A stretch of DNA of 57,063 bases from Streptomyces sp. ISL-94 (GCF_018614075.1 NZ_JAGGOZ010000119.1:1-57063), one strand, 5' to 3'; positions 25,398-35,200 are shown, counted from the stretch's first letter. Translations and numbers: made by a program. Notes: generated from the sequence alone by a model not told the origin.

Positions 25398-26324
25398 CTA
25401 CCGCCGGGCACCGAGCCCGACACCGCCGAGGATCAGCGCCATGCAGAGCAGCTGCGCCGGTCCGGTCTGCTCGCCGATGAGCACGAAGCCGAGGATCGCC
25501 ACGCAGACCGGCTGGAGGTAGTAGACGATTCCGGCGCGGGCCGCTCCGATGATCGAGACGGCCTTGTTCCAGGCGAAGAAGGCGACGGCCGAGGAGAACA
25601 CTCCGACGTAGAGGAGCGGTCCGACCGTTCCGGCGCCGATCTCGAAGCCGCCCTGGACGGAGAGGGAGACGGCGTAGGCGGGGGCCAGCATCAGCGCGCC
25701 CAGCACGAAGGTGGTGAGCAGGAAGGCCAGTCCGCCGAGTTCGGCGGGCTTGCGCTTGAGCAGGGCGCTGTAGGTGGCGAAGGAGAGGGCCGCGCCGAAC
25801 ATCCACAGGTCGCCGGCAGCGAAGTCGAAGCCGAGGGAGCCGTTCCCGACCAGCAGCAGCACGCCGAAGGCGGCGAGGAGCAGTCCGAAGGTGCGCCGGG
25901 CGCCGAGCCGTTCGCCGCCGAGGCGGGCGTAGAGCGCCATGATGACGGGCGAGGCGGCCATGATCATGCCCATGTTGGAGGCGGAGGTGGTCAGTCCGGC
26001 CTGGTGCACCAGGGTGTTGTAGAGGGCGACGCCGAACAGCGTGGCGAGGGCGATGAAGCCGAAGTGCTTGCGGATCAGTGCCCGCTGCTGCCAGGCCTGC
26101 CGGGCGGCGAAGGGGGCCACGGCGAGGGTGGCGATGATCCACCGCCAGAAGACGGCCTGGACGGGCGGGACCGAGTCGGCCATCCCCCGGGTGGCGACGA
26201 AGCTGCCGGACCAGACGACCGTCGCGAGCAGGGCGAGGAGGACGCCGAGTCCGGCGGCTCCTTTCTTCCCCGTGGTGCCGGGCTGTGCCTGCGAAACGGT
26301 ACGGACGCGGTCCATGACGGCCAC
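25398..26324 (-). CDS. EamA/DMT-family transporter
   Basis: 308 aa with ten hydrophobic segments forming two five-helix EamA repeats; the second repeat ends GFVLIGEQTGPAQLLCMALI. Family members export metabolites or amino acids. I start it at GTG 26324 because AGGGGGAGA lies about 7 nt upstream; an ATG 9 nt later (MDRVRTV) is the alternative. It follows another EamA gene by 40 bp and precedes a LysR gene by 10 bp, so all are probably cotranscribed. The substrate is unknown. Confidence 0.87.
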   Translation of the reverse strand: MAVMDRVRTVSQAQPGTTGKKGAAGLGVLLALLATVVWSGSFVATRGMADSVPPVQAVFWRWIIATLAVAPFAARQAWQQRALIRKHFGFIALATLFGVALYNTLVHQAGLTTSASNMGMIMAASPVIMALYARLGGERLGARRTFGLLLAAFGVLLLVGNGSLGFDFAAGDLWMFGAALSFATYSALLKRKPAELGGLAFLLTTFVLGALMLAPAYAVSLSVQGGFEIGAGTVGPLLYVGVFSSAVAFFAWNKAVSIIGAARAGIVYYLQPVCVAILGFVLIGEQTGPAQLLCMALILGGVGLGARR

Positions 26325-26364
26325 TGTGTGTCTCCCCCTCGGGGTCGGTCGGTCGGGCGTGGGA

Positions 26365-27300
26365 CTACCGTCGCACCTGCTCATCGCTCAGGTCCATCGA
26401 AATGTTTCGATCAATCTTTTCAGTAGAACTGAATGGTTGGGAGGCGGCGCGGGCGGCCGCGAGCTGGCCGGCGACCGTGGCCCCGAAGGCGATCGCCATG
26501 CCCGCCAGCTGCACGGGGCTCAGCGCCTGCCCGAGGGCGGCCCAGCCGATGACGGCGGCGGTGAGCGGGGAGAGCGGGCCGAGCAGGGTGACCGAGGTGG
26601 CGGTGAGCTGCCCGATGCCGCGGAACCAGAGCCAGTACGCGATCCCGGTGTTGATCAGCATCATGTAGCCGTAGCCGAGGAAGGCCTTGCCGTCGAGCGC
26701 GGGCGGCGCCCCCTCGACGAGGGCGGCGACGGGGATGATGACCAGTCCGCCCGCGGTGAGCTGCCAGCCGGTCATGGCCAGCGGTCCGACGCCCTCGGGG
26801 CGGCCCCAGCGCTTGGTCATGACCGTACCGGCGCCCATGGACGCGGAGGAGATCACACCGGCGACGATGCCGACGAGGTCGAGCTTCGCCTCGGCGGTGA
26901 GGACGACCATGCTCACGCCGAACGCCCCGACGACGGCGGCGAGTACGGTGCGCAGGCTCGCCCGCTCCCCGAGGACGAGGGCGGCGAGTCCTACGACGAA
27001 CAGCGGGCCGGCGGCGCCCAGTACGGCCGCGACCCCGCCGGGCAGGCGGTAGGCGGAGAGGAACAGCAGCGGGAAGAAGGCGCCGATGTTGAGGGTGCCC
27101 AGGACGGCGGACTTCCACCACCACTCGCCCTTGGGCAGGGTCCGGGCGAGGGCGGTCAGCAGCAGTCCCGCGGGCAGGGCCCGCATCACGCCGGTGAACA
27201 GGGGCCGGTCGGGCGGCAGCAGTTCGGTGGCCACGGCGTACGTGGAGCCCCAGGAGACGGGGGCGAGGGCGGTCAGGGCGACGGTGGCGATGCGCTTCAC
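26365..27300 (-). CDS. EamA/DMT-family transporter, RhaT/YedA-like
   Basis: 311 aa with ten membrane helices in two EamA repeats. The N-terminus (VALTALAPVSWGSTYAVATE) and LPGGVAAVLGAAGPLFVVGL are typical of the EamA subgroup containing YedA-like amino-acid exporters. A hydrophilic 25-residue tail ends the protein. The GTG start has GAGGAG upstream at about 10 nt. It belongs to the same family as the following gene but is not a close copy. It is 35 bp downstream of the MFS gene in the same operon. Confidence 0.87.
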   Translation of the reverse strand: MKRIATVALTALAPVSWGSTYAVATELLPPDRPLFTGVMRALPAGLLLTALARTLPKGEWWWKSAVLGTLNIGAFFPLLFLSAYRLPGGVAAVLGAAGPLFVVGLAALVLGERASLRTVLAAVVGAFGVSMVVLTAEAKLDLVGIVAGVISSASMGAGTVMTKRWGRPEGVGPLAMTGWQLTAGGLVIIPVAALVEGAPPALDGKAFLGYGYMMLINTGIAYWLWFRGIGQLTATSVTLLGPLSPLTAAVIGWAALGQALSPVQLAGMAIAFGATVAGQLAAARAASQPFSSTEKIDRNISMDLSDEQVRR

Positions 27301-27335
27301 GGCGGGTTACTCCTCGGGCAGGTGAGGAACGGGGG

Positions 27336-28724
27336 TCAGACGGCGGCGGGCGCCGAGGGGCGCGGGGCCGGGGCCGCCGCCGCGACCGCGGCCGGGACCG
27401 GCGGCTCGGCGTACACGGCCTCGGCGGGCAGGTGGCGCTCCAGCCGGACCAGGGCCAGGGCGGCGCCGAGCGCGGTGACGGTCAGGACGGCCCAGGGCAG
27501 CCGGCCGTCGACGGCGAGCAGGGCGGTGAAGAGGGAGGGGGCGAGGGCGCTGGCCAGCGAGTACGAGAGCTGGTAGGTGGCGAGGTAGCGGCCGCGGACG
27601 GCTTCGGGGGCGGCGGAGACCGACAGGGCGCCGCCGGAGGGGCTGTGCACCAGTTCCCCGAGGGTGTAGACGACCACGATGGCCAGCAGGGCGACCAGGG
27701 TCCCGGTCTGGCCGGGGCGCAGCGTGCCGAGCACGATCTGCCCCACGAAGGCGGCGGCGAAGAGCAGGGCGCCGAGGGCCGCGGAGCGGGTGCGGCGGGC
27801 TCCGGAGCGGCGGACCCGGCCGGCGACCAGCACGCCGACGCCGGCGCACAGGGCGGTGTTGACGGTGAAGGCGGCTCCGGTGAGGGAGTCGGGGGCCGTC
27901 AGCCACGTGGAGAGGTAGAGCGGGAAGAGGACCGAGAGGGCGGAGTAGCCCAGCGCGGTCAGGAAGTTGGCCGCGGTGAGACCGAGGAAGGGCCGGTCCC
28001 GCAGGACCATCCGGTAGCCGGCGGGCGGGCGCTTGGCGGAGCCGGCGGCGGGGGCGGTGGCAAGGGCGGGGGCGGTGGCGGTGGCAAGGGCGGTGGCGGT
28101 GGCGGTGGCGGTGGCGGTGGCGGCGGTGGCGGCGGTGTCGCGGACCGGCCGGACCCGGCTGACGAGCAGTCCGGCGAGGGCGAAGGCGAGTGCGTTGCCC
28201 CAGGCGGTGTACGTGAATCCCCCGGTCCCCCACACCGCCAGCACTCCGGAGACGAGGAGGGCGCCCGCACCCATCCCGGCGTTCTGCAGGGCCCGGAGGG
28301 AGGCCTGGAGCCGGTCTCGGGCGGCGCCGCGCGCCACCTCCCCGATCAGGGACTGCTGGACGACGGCGAAGGAGCGGTCGGCGAGGGCGGTGACCAGCGC
28401 GACCGCGGCGAAGGCGGGCAGGCTGCCGGCCAGGGGGTAGAGGGCGAAGCCGAGCGCCCGTATCCCGTAGAGGACGAGGTTGACCTTCTTTGCGCCGAAC
28501 CGGTCGACGGCCGCGCCGGCCAGCGGCATGAAGGCCAGTCCGGCCACCCCGGTGACGGTCATGACCAGCCCGACCAGGGTGAAGGAGAGGCCCGTGACGT
28601 GGTGGAAGAAGACGAGCGAGAACGGGACGTACATGCCGATCCCGATCGCGCTGAGCCCGACGCCGACGAGGAGCGGCCGCTCGCCCGCCACCCGCGCCCC
28701 CGCACTCACCTTGACCGTGCTCAT
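27336..28724 (-). CDS. MFS transporter, probable drug/metabolite exporter
   Basis: 462 aa with twelve predicted membrane helices. The loop after helix 2 reads PLAGAAVDRFGAKKVN, the MFS G-x3-D-R-x-G-x-R/K signature. The central cytoplasmic loop contains an Ala/Thr low-complexity run from a GGC/GGT-rich repeat (28052-28135). ATG at 28724 has GGGGGAGG upstream. It is the first gene of a four-gene operon and faces a MarR gene across a perfect palindrome, an arrangement typical of inducible efflux systems. The substrate is unknown. Confidence 0.87.
   Translation of the reverse strand: MSTVKVSAGARVAGERPLLVGVGLSAIGIGMYVPFSLVFFHHVTGLSFTLVGLVMTVTGVAGLAFMPLAGAAVDRFGAKKVNLVLYGIRALGFALYPLAGSLPAFAAVALVTALADRSFAVVQQSLIGEVARGAARDRLQASLRALQNAGMGAGALLVSGVLAVWGTGGFTYTAWGNALAFALAGLLVSRVRPVRDTAATAATATATATATALATATAPALATAPAAGSAKRPPAGYRMVLRDRPFLGLTAANFLTALGYSALSVLFPLYLSTWLTAPDSLTGAAFTVNTALCAGVGVLVAGRVRRSGARRTRSAALGALLFAAAFVGQIVLGTLRPGQTGTLVALLAIVVVYTLGELVHSPSGGALSVSAAPEAVRGRYLATYQLSYSLASALAPSLFTALLAVDGRLPWAVLTVTALGAALALVRLERHLPAEAVYAEPPVPAAVAAAAPAPRPSAPAAV
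28052..28135. repeat. GGCGGT/GGCAAG microsatellite inside the MFS gene
   Basis: Imperfect tandem hexamer GGTGGC units with interspersed GGCAAG, about 84 bp, in the exporter's central loop. On the coding strand it reads as (Ala-Thr)n. The units are multiples of 3, so length changes would keep the frame. Confidence 0.8.
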
Positions 28725-28753
28725 CACGCCTCCCCCGAAGTAGGTCACTGGAG

Positions 28754-28775
28754 AGTAGCTTACCGCTAAGCTACT
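28754..28775. promoter_or_regulatory. MarR-type operator between exporter operon and marR
   Basis: Perfect 9-bp palindrome AGTAGCTTA-N4-TAAGCTACT, centred 40 bp before the MFS start and about 65 bp before the MarR start, in the only A/T-rich part of the gap. Size and symmetry suit a MarR dimer. Binding by the adjacent MarR is inference. Confidence 0.75.
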
Positions 28776-28829
28776 TATCGTCAAGCAACTTTCTTGCGAA
28801 CGAACAAGCGGAAGCCGGATACTGCGCTC

Positions 28830-29327
28830 ATGACCGAGGCCAACAAGGACGCCGTCGATGCGATCACCGCGCAGTGGTACGCGGTACGACCGGACCTGGA
28901 CACCGCCCCCATGGCCGTCTTCGGCCGTATCTACCGGATCACCAAGGCCATGGGCGACGAGATGGAGCGGACCTACAACCGCTTCGGGATCTCCCGCGGG
29001 GAGTTCGACGTCGTCGCCACCCTGCGCCGATCCGGAACCCCGTACACCCTCTCGCCCCGCCAGCTGTCCGCCACGCTCATGCTCACCACGGGCGGCATGA
29101 CCGGGCGTCTGGACAAGCTGGAGAAGGCCGGGCTGCTCACCCGCAGGCCCGATCCGCACGACCGCCGCGGGCTCCAGGTGACGATCACCGACCGCGGCCT
29201 CGCCCTCATCGACGAGGCCGTCACCGCCGGGCTGGAGGTTCAGCGCGCCGCGCTCACCGGGCTGAGCGAGGAGGAGGTCCGGGTCCTCGGCGACCTGCTC
29301 CGCAAACTGCTGGCCGACATGCCGTAG
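28830..29327 (+). CDS. MarR-family transcriptional regulator
   Basis: 165 aa winged-helix repressor. LTTGGMTGRLDKLEKAGLLT is the recognition helix region and RRPDPHDRRGLQVTITDRG the beta wing, both textbook MarR. The long N-terminal helix (MAVFGRIYRITKAMGDEMER) is the dimer/ligand part. ATG at 28830 is preferred; a TTG at 28794 would add 12 residues. It is divergent from the MFS-EamA-EamA-LysR operon across the palindrome at 28754, so it probably represses that operon and itself until an inducer binds. Confidence 0.9.
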   Translation: MTEANKDAVDAITAQWYAVRPDLDTAPMAVFGRIYRITKAMGDEMERTYNRFGISRGEFDVVATLRRSGTPYTLSPRQLSATLMLTTGGMTGRLDKLEKAGLLTRRPDPHDRRGLQVTITDRGLALIDEAVTAGLEVQRAALTGLSEEEVRVLGDLLRKLLADMP

Positions 29328-29405
29328 GGCCTGCCGGCCGGGCGGGTGTGCGACCGGTCAGGGCAGGCGCCCGGCCGGCCGCGGGCCGCCCCCTGAACAC
29401 GACAA

Positions 29406-29458
29406 GGCGCCGGGGGTCCGCACGGCCGAACAGATCGGCCGTGCGGACCCCCGGCGCC
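29406..29458. terminator. Strong bidirectional hairpin after marR
   Basis: A perfect 24-bp inverted repeat with a 5-nt loop (ACAGA) lies between the convergent marR and small membrane protein genes. It is the longest perfect stem in the window. Confidence 0.9.
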
Positions 29459-29495
29459 CCGGAAGTCTTGAAGTGTGCCGCCCCGGCGGGGCGGG

Positions 29496-29735
29496 TCAGC
29501 TCTCGGTCTGCTGCTTGCGCGACTTGTCGCCGACCATCACCAGGCCCGCGATGACGAGGAACAGCACGATCGGCGCGGCCACGTACAGGCCCAGCGTCTC
29601 GCCAATGCTCAGGCCCTTACCCGGGTCGTCGCCGTCGTCGCGGGCCACCGCGAGGGCGGGAGACGTCATCAGCAGCATCATCAGCGTCGTTCCGGCCGTG
29701 ACGGCGCCGGCGCGCAGAGCGTTCTTCTTGTCCAC
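29496..29735 (-). CDS. Small membrane protein, function unknown
   Basis: 79 aa from GTG 29735. Residues 1-29 look like a signal peptide (AGAVTAGTTLMMLLMTSPALA), then an acidic stretch ARDDGDDPGKG, a second hydrophobic helix (LYVAAPIVLFLVIAGLVMV) and a basic tail ending KQQTES. Topology is probably a cleaved signal plus one membrane anchor, or two helices. I do not recognise a family with known function, though proteins of this style are common in streptomycetes. It lies 57 bp downstream of malQ in the same orientation and could be cotranscribed. Confidence 0.7.
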   Translation of the reverse strand: MDKKNALRAGAVTAGTTLMMLLMTSPALAVARDDGDDPGKGLSIGETLGLYVAAPIVLFLVIAGLVMVGDKSRKQQTES

Positions 29736-29791
29736 GGTGCAAACGTAGCGAACACCCAAACGACCCGCGCGCCCGGGGGTGCCGTCCGGGG

Positions 29792-32062
29792 TCACCCTCC
29801 CCCGGCGGCCCCCGCCCGCACCGCGCTCAGCAGGGCGTTCGCCCGCGGCGAGGCGGCCAGTTCTTCCAGGGTCAGCGGCCGCCCCCCGGCATCGGCGACC
29901 GGGAGCCGCCAATTGGGGTACTGGTCCCACGTCCCCGGCAGGTTCTGCGGCCGCCGGTCCCCCACCGCGTCCGGCAGCCATACGCCGACCAGCCGGGCCG
30001 GGGTGCGCAGCAGGAACCCGTACAGGGCCCGTACGGCGGCCTCCTCGCCCTTGGTCTCCAACCCGAGGCGGTCCAGCAGCGCCAGCCATTCGGCGGTATC
30101 GGCGGCGTCCTCGGCCCGTTCCTCCTCGGCCGGGCGGGTCAGCAGCCCGAGCCGGTCGCGCAGTTCCACATGGCCCCCGGCCAGCTTGGCGGCCGTCGGC
30201 GGCAGGTCGTGGGTGGTGGCGGTGGCCATGCAGTCGGCCCGCCAGGCCTGCGGCGCGAGCGGGCCCCCGGCGCCGTCCCAGTCCCGCTCGAACCAGAGCA
30301 CCGAGGTGCCGAGCACCCCGCGCCGGGCCAGCGCGCGGCGGACCCGCGGCTCCACCGTCCCGAGGTCCTCGCCGACGACCAGGGCCCCGGCGCGGTGGGC
30401 CTCCAGCACCAGGATCGCCAGCATGGCCTCGCCGTCGTACGAGACGTACGTGCCCTCGGCGGGCGGGCAGCCCTCCGGGATCCACCAGAGCCGGAACAGG
30501 CCCATCACGTGGTCGATCCGCAGAGCGCCCGCATACCGGAACACCCCGCGCAGCAGGGCACGGAAGGGGGCGTACCCGGTGGCGGCCAGCCGGTCCGGGC
30601 GCCAGGGCGGCAGGCCCCAGTCCTGGCCGCGCGCGTTGAAGGCGTCCGGCGGGGCGCCGACCGAGGTGCGCCGGGCGTGGAAGGGGCCGGTCCGGGCATC
30701 GGAGCCCTCGGGGTGCACGCCGACCGCGAGGTCGTGCACGATGCCCACGGCCATGCCGGCCTCCCGCGCGGCCCGCTGGGCGGCGGCGAGCTGGGCGTCG
30801 GTCAGCCAGACCAGCCACCGGTGGAAGTCGCCGCGCTCCTCCGGGTCCTCCCCGGAGGCTGCGGCGCACCACGCTGCGTGCCGGTCCAGCGCCGGCCCCT
30901 GCTCGGCGCGGAACCGTACGTAGGCGGCCTCGCGGTCGGGCGTGCGCGGGACGGCGTACAGCAGCTCCAGGGCCTGGCGCTTGAGGTCCCAGACGGCGTC
31001 GCGGTCGATCAGCGCCCCCTTCTCCAGTACCTCGCGGCGCAGCTCACCGCCTCGGGCGGCGAGTTCGGCGAGGGCTTCGCGCTCGGGGCAGCCGGCGTAC
31101 TCCGGGACGTCCTCGACGCGCAGGTGGACGGGGTCGGGGAAGCGGCGGGAGGAGGGGCGGTAGGGGGACGGGTCGGTCGGGGTGCCGGGCACCGCCGCGT
31201 GCAGCGGGTTGACCTGGATGAAACCGGCGCCGTGGGTGCGGCCGGCCCAGCGGGCGAGCGCGGCGAGGTCGCCGAGGTCCCCCATGCCCCAGGAGTGCTC
31301 GGAGAGCAGCGAGTACAGCTGGACGAGCAGCCCGTGGGCCCGGTCGGGTGCGGCGGGGGCCCGGTCCGGGGCCAAAACGAGCGTCGCCTCGGCGGTACGC
31401 CCGTCGGGCAGGGCGACGCCGATCCGATGCACCCCCAGCGGCAACCCCTCGGGCAGCACCCCGCCGACCCCGACGCACCACTCCACCGGCGCGGCTGCGG
31501 CCCCCGCAAGGCCCTCGGTCGAGTGCCGCCGGGGCCGGGTGTGTGCCGGGGCGCCCCCGCAGGGCGCCGAACGCAGTACCGCATCACTGTCCGCCCCCTG
31601 GCCACGTTCGGCGCCCGAGGAGGTGCCCCGGCACGCGCCCGGCCCCGCCGGAACGGGCCCCGCCGCGGGGTCGACCCCGACGGCACCCCCGCCCGCAGCC
31701 CCCGGGTCCGCTTGGGCCAAGTCCGGCCCCGCGCCCACGTGGTCCGGCCCCGCGTCCCAGCGGTCCGGCTCCGCCGCCTCCGGCTCCAGCCGGATCCGGG
31801 TCCCGGCCGGCAGGACGGCCAGTGCGGCCGGCGGCGGCTCGCCCGCCCACCGCACCAGCACGGGCGGCAGCAGCCGCGCCGCAGCCGCCCGTTCGGCCTC
31901 GGCCAGGCTCGCCCGGATGTCCTCCGGCGTCTCGGCGGCCACCCCGAGGAGCCCGAGCACGGTGGTGACCGTGGCCCGCGGCACCGGGACGGTGACGTCC
32001 GCGGCGGGATGGTGGGCGGTCGCGATGCCGTGCAGGGCCGCGAGCCGGGCGAGGTCGTCCAT
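29792..32062 (-). CDS. malQ: 4-alpha-glucanotransferase (amylomaltase, GH77)
   Basis: 756 aa cytosolic enzyme moving alpha-1,4-glucan segments between maltodextrins. The GH77 core starts near QLYSLLSEHSWGMGDLGDL. Asp517 in RIDHVMGLFR is the nucleophile, the acid/base Glu is in VVGEDLGTV and the third carboxylate in TTHDLPPTAAK. Residues about 100-195 are an Ala/Gly/Pro-rich linker between the N-terminal domain and the barrel; residues about 143-174 are encoded by a palindromic element (31541-31636) that looks inserted in frame. ATG at 32062 has GGAGTG upstream. It is divergent from a secreted GH84-like gene. Confidence 0.94.
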   Translation of the reverse strand: MDDLARLAALHGIATAHHPAADVTVPVPRATVTTVLGLLGVAAETPEDIRASLAEAERAAAARLLPPVLVRWAGEPPPAALAVLPAGTRIRLEPEAAEPDRWDAGPDHVGAGPDLAQADPGAAGGGAVGVDPAAGPVPAGPGACRGTSSGAERGQGADSDAVLRSAPCGGAPAHTRPRRHSTEGLAGAAAAPVEWCVGVGGVLPEGLPLGVHRIGVALPDGRTAEATLVLAPDRAPAAPDRAHGLLVQLYSLLSEHSWGMGDLGDLAALARWAGRTHGAGFIQVNPLHAAVPGTPTDPSPYRPSSRRFPDPVHLRVEDVPEYAGCPEREALAELAARGGELRREVLEKGALIDRDAVWDLKRQALELLYAVPRTPDREAAYVRFRAEQGPALDRHAAWCAAASGEDPEERGDFHRWLVWLTDAQLAAAQRAAREAGMAVGIVHDLAVGVHPEGSDARTGPFHARRTSVGAPPDAFNARGQDWGLPPWRPDRLAATGYAPFRALLRGVFRYAGALRIDHVMGLFRLWWIPEGCPPAEGTYVSYDGEAMLAILVLEAHRAGALVVGEDLGTVEPRVRRALARRGVLGTSVLWFERDWDGAGGPLAPQAWRADCMATATTHDLPPTAAKLAGGHVELRDRLGLLTRPAEEERAEDAADTAEWLALLDRLGLETKGEEAAVRALYGFLLRTPARLVGVWLPDAVGDRRPQNLPGTWDQYPNWRLPVADAGGRPLTLEELAASPRANALLSAVRAGAAGGG
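31541..31636. repeat. Palindromic element in frame within malQ
   Basis: Inverted arms of about 32-33 bp (31541-31573, 31605-31636; shared ends GTGCCGGGGC and GGGCGCCGAACG) flank a 31-bp centre that is less G/C-rich (CAGTACCGCATCACTGTC). It encodes part of the variable linker of MalQ. It resembles a small REP/MITE-like unit; no transposase is nearby. Confidence 0.65.
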
Positions 32063-32277
32063 CTACGGGCACTCCTTCGTGCGTGAGGGTGGATCAGAAG
32101 GGTGGTGCAGAAGGGCCGGACGCCGCCGGGAAACACCCGAGCCATACCCACTCGGAGGCATCGCATTCCTGGCCGATCCAGGTCAGATCACCCATGCGCA
32201 TTGACACTCCGCCCGCACTGGTGGTGGGCTCGGGCTCGTTCGTACGAGCGGGGGACGTCTCGGGACGGGGAGGCTCT

Positions 32278-35200
32278 GTGCAGCTCAGGGGCAGGAAGCG
32301 GGCGACGGCCGCGGCCGTCGCGGTGATCGGGACGCTGCTCGGCGGCGCCGTGGCCGCCGCGCCTCCCGGGGCCTTCGCGGCACCCTCCGCACCCGCCGCG
32401 CCGGGCGGCCCGGCCCAGGATCCGGCACCCGGCACGGGCCCCGCCCCCGGTCCCGTGCCCGACCCCGGAGCCGACACCCCGCGCACGGCGGCCGAAGGTC
32501 CGGCCGTGTGGCCGCGGCCGCGCTCGATGGCGGCCGACCCGGCGCGCGAGGTCCCCACGGCGGCGGAGGCCGTGCTGGTGGCCCCGTCGGACGCCGATCC
32601 GTATGCCGTCCAGGTGGTACGGGACGCCCTGCGCGGGGCGGGCGTACGGACCCTCCACGAGCGGGCCCCCGGGCAGCCGCTGCCGGAACGCGGCACCGTC
32701 GTACGGCTCCAAGGCCCGGACGCGCAGGAGGCGCTGCGGGCGCTGGGCGCGGCCGAGGCCGGCGATCTGCCGGACGGGGGCTACCGGCTGGCCGTGGGGC
32801 GGGCCGGCGGCCGGGACACGGTCGCGCTGGCCGGCATAGGGCAGGACGGGCTGTTCCACGCGGCGCAGACGCTGCGCCAACTCCTCGAAGCGGGTGCGGG
32901 GAAGGTGCCCGGGGTGCAGGTGCGGGACTGGCCCGCCGCGCCCGTACGCGGGATCCTCGAGGGCTTCTACGGGCAGCCGTGGACCCGGGAACAGCGCCTC
33001 GCGCAGCTGGACTTCATGGGCCGCACCAAGCAGAACCGGCTGCTGCTCGCCCCCGGGGACGACCCGTACCGGACGACGCGCTGGCGCGAGGAGTACCCCG
33101 GGGAGCAGCAGGAGGAGTTCCGCGCGCTGGCCGAACGGGCCGCCGCCAACCGGGTGGTTCTGGGCTGGGCGGTCACCCCCGGCCAGTCGATGTGCCTCTC
33201 CTCGGCCGCCGACCGGGCAGCGCTGGCGCGCAAGCTGGACGCCATGTGGGAGCTGGGATTTCGGGCCTTCCAGGTGCAGTTCCAAGACATCAGCTACACC
33301 GAATGGGGCTGCAGGGCGGACCGGGAGCGGTTCGGGAAGGGTCCGGCGGCGGCCGCGAGGGCGCACGCGGAGGTCGCGGGCGAGCTGGCGGCGCACCTGG
33401 CCGCACGGCATCCGGGGGCGGCCGCGCTGTCGCTGCTGCCGACGGAGTTCTACCAGGAGGGCGCCACCGCCTACCGGACGGCCCTGGCGGGCGCGTTGGA
33501 CGGGCGGGTCGAGGTGGCCTGGACGGGCGTGGGCGTGGTGCCGCGCACGATCACCGGCAAGGAGCTGGCCGGCGCCCGCTCCGCCCTCGGGCATTCGCTG
33601 GTCACCATGGACAACTACCCGGTGAACGACTGGGACCCGGGCCGGATCTTCCTCGGCCCGTACGCGGGCCGCGAGCCGGCGGTGGCGGGCGGCTCGGCGG
33701 CGCTGCTGGCCAACGCGATGCCGCAGGGCACCCTGTCGCGCATCCCGCTGTTCACGGCGGCGGACTTCGCGTGGAATCCGGGCGGCTACCGGGCCGGGGA
33801 GTCGTGGGCGGCGGCGGTGCGGGAGCTGGCGGGCCGCGATCCGCGGACCCGGGAGGCGGTGGCGGCGCTGGCCGGGAACACGGCCGCGTCGGGGCTCAAG
33901 CAGCAGGAGTCGGCGTACCTGGGGCCGCTGGTCGACCGGTTCTGGAAGGCCCGGGCCGCGGGCGACCCGGCGGCCGGGGCCGAGCTGCGGCGGGCCTTCA
34001 CGGTGCTGCGCGAGGCACCCGCCCGGCTGCCGGCCCTGGCGGACGAGGCGGGGCCGTGGCTGGAGCGGCTGTCGCGGTACGGAGCGGCCGGCGAGCTGGC
34101 GGTCGATGTGCTCCAGGCCCAGGCCCGCGGGGACGGGGCGGTCGCCTGGCAGGCGTCCCAGGAGCTGGCGCGCGCCCGGCAGGCACTGGCGGAGCCGGCC
34201 GCGGCCCGGGTGGACCAGGCCGTCCTGGAGCCCTTCCTGAAGCAGGCGGCGGCGGAGGCGGACGCCTGGACCGGGGCCGCCCGCCGGACGGGCACGGTGA
34301 CGAAGGACGCGGGCGCCTGGACGGTACGGCTCGACGCGGAACGGCCGGTGTCGGCGGTGACGGTGATGACGGACCCGCTCCCGGCGGGCACGCGGGGCGC
34401 GGCGGTGGAGGCCCACGTGCCGGGCGAGGGCTGGCGCAAGCTCGCCGAGGCGGCCGCCTCGGGCTGGACCCAGGTGGACACGGCGGGGCTACGGGCCGAC
34501 GCGGTGCGGCTGTCCTGGGCGGCGGCCGGGGCCGCGCCCACGGTGCACCAGGTGGTCCCCTGGCTGGGGGACGGCCCGCAGGCCCGCTTCGAGCTGGCGG
34601 ACGGGGCCCGGGCCGACGCGGAGATCGGCGGCGCCCCGCGGCGGGTCTCGGCGGAGCTGTCCGCGCTCGGCCCCGGCGAGGTCCGCGGCCCGCTGTCGGC
34701 TCAGCCGCCGGCGGGCATCGAGGTCCGCCTGCCGGCCCAGGCCGTGGTGCCGCGCGGCGGGCGGGTGTCGGTCCCGTTCGAGGTCGTGGTCGCACCGACG
34801 ACCCCGCCGGGCAGCTACGAGATCCCGGTTGCCTTCAACGGGGAGTCCCGCACGCTGACGGTACGGGCCGTGCCGCGCACCGGCGGCCCGGACCTGCTGC
34901 GCACCGCGCGGGCGAGCTCCTCGGGGGACGAGACCCCCGACTTCCCGGCCTCGGCGGCCGTGGACGGCTCCCCGGCCACCCGCTGGTCCTCCCCGCCGGT
35001 GGACGGCGCGTGGTGGCAGGCGGAACTCCCGGCCCCGGCCAGGCTCGGCCGCCTGGAGCTGCACTGGCAGGACGCCTATCCCTCGGCGTACCGGGTCCAG
35101 ACCTCCGCGGACGGCGTGACCTGGCAGCCGGCCGCCGCGGTCCCGTCGTCCCGCGGCGGCCACGAGTCCCTCCGGGTGGACGCCCCGGACACGCGCTTCG

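Noticed and set aside
27432..28769. Gly-rich plus-strand frame over the MFS gene, with poly-Gly from the hexamer repeat
   Set aside because: Low-complexity product of the repeat read on the wrong strand; no ribosome site.
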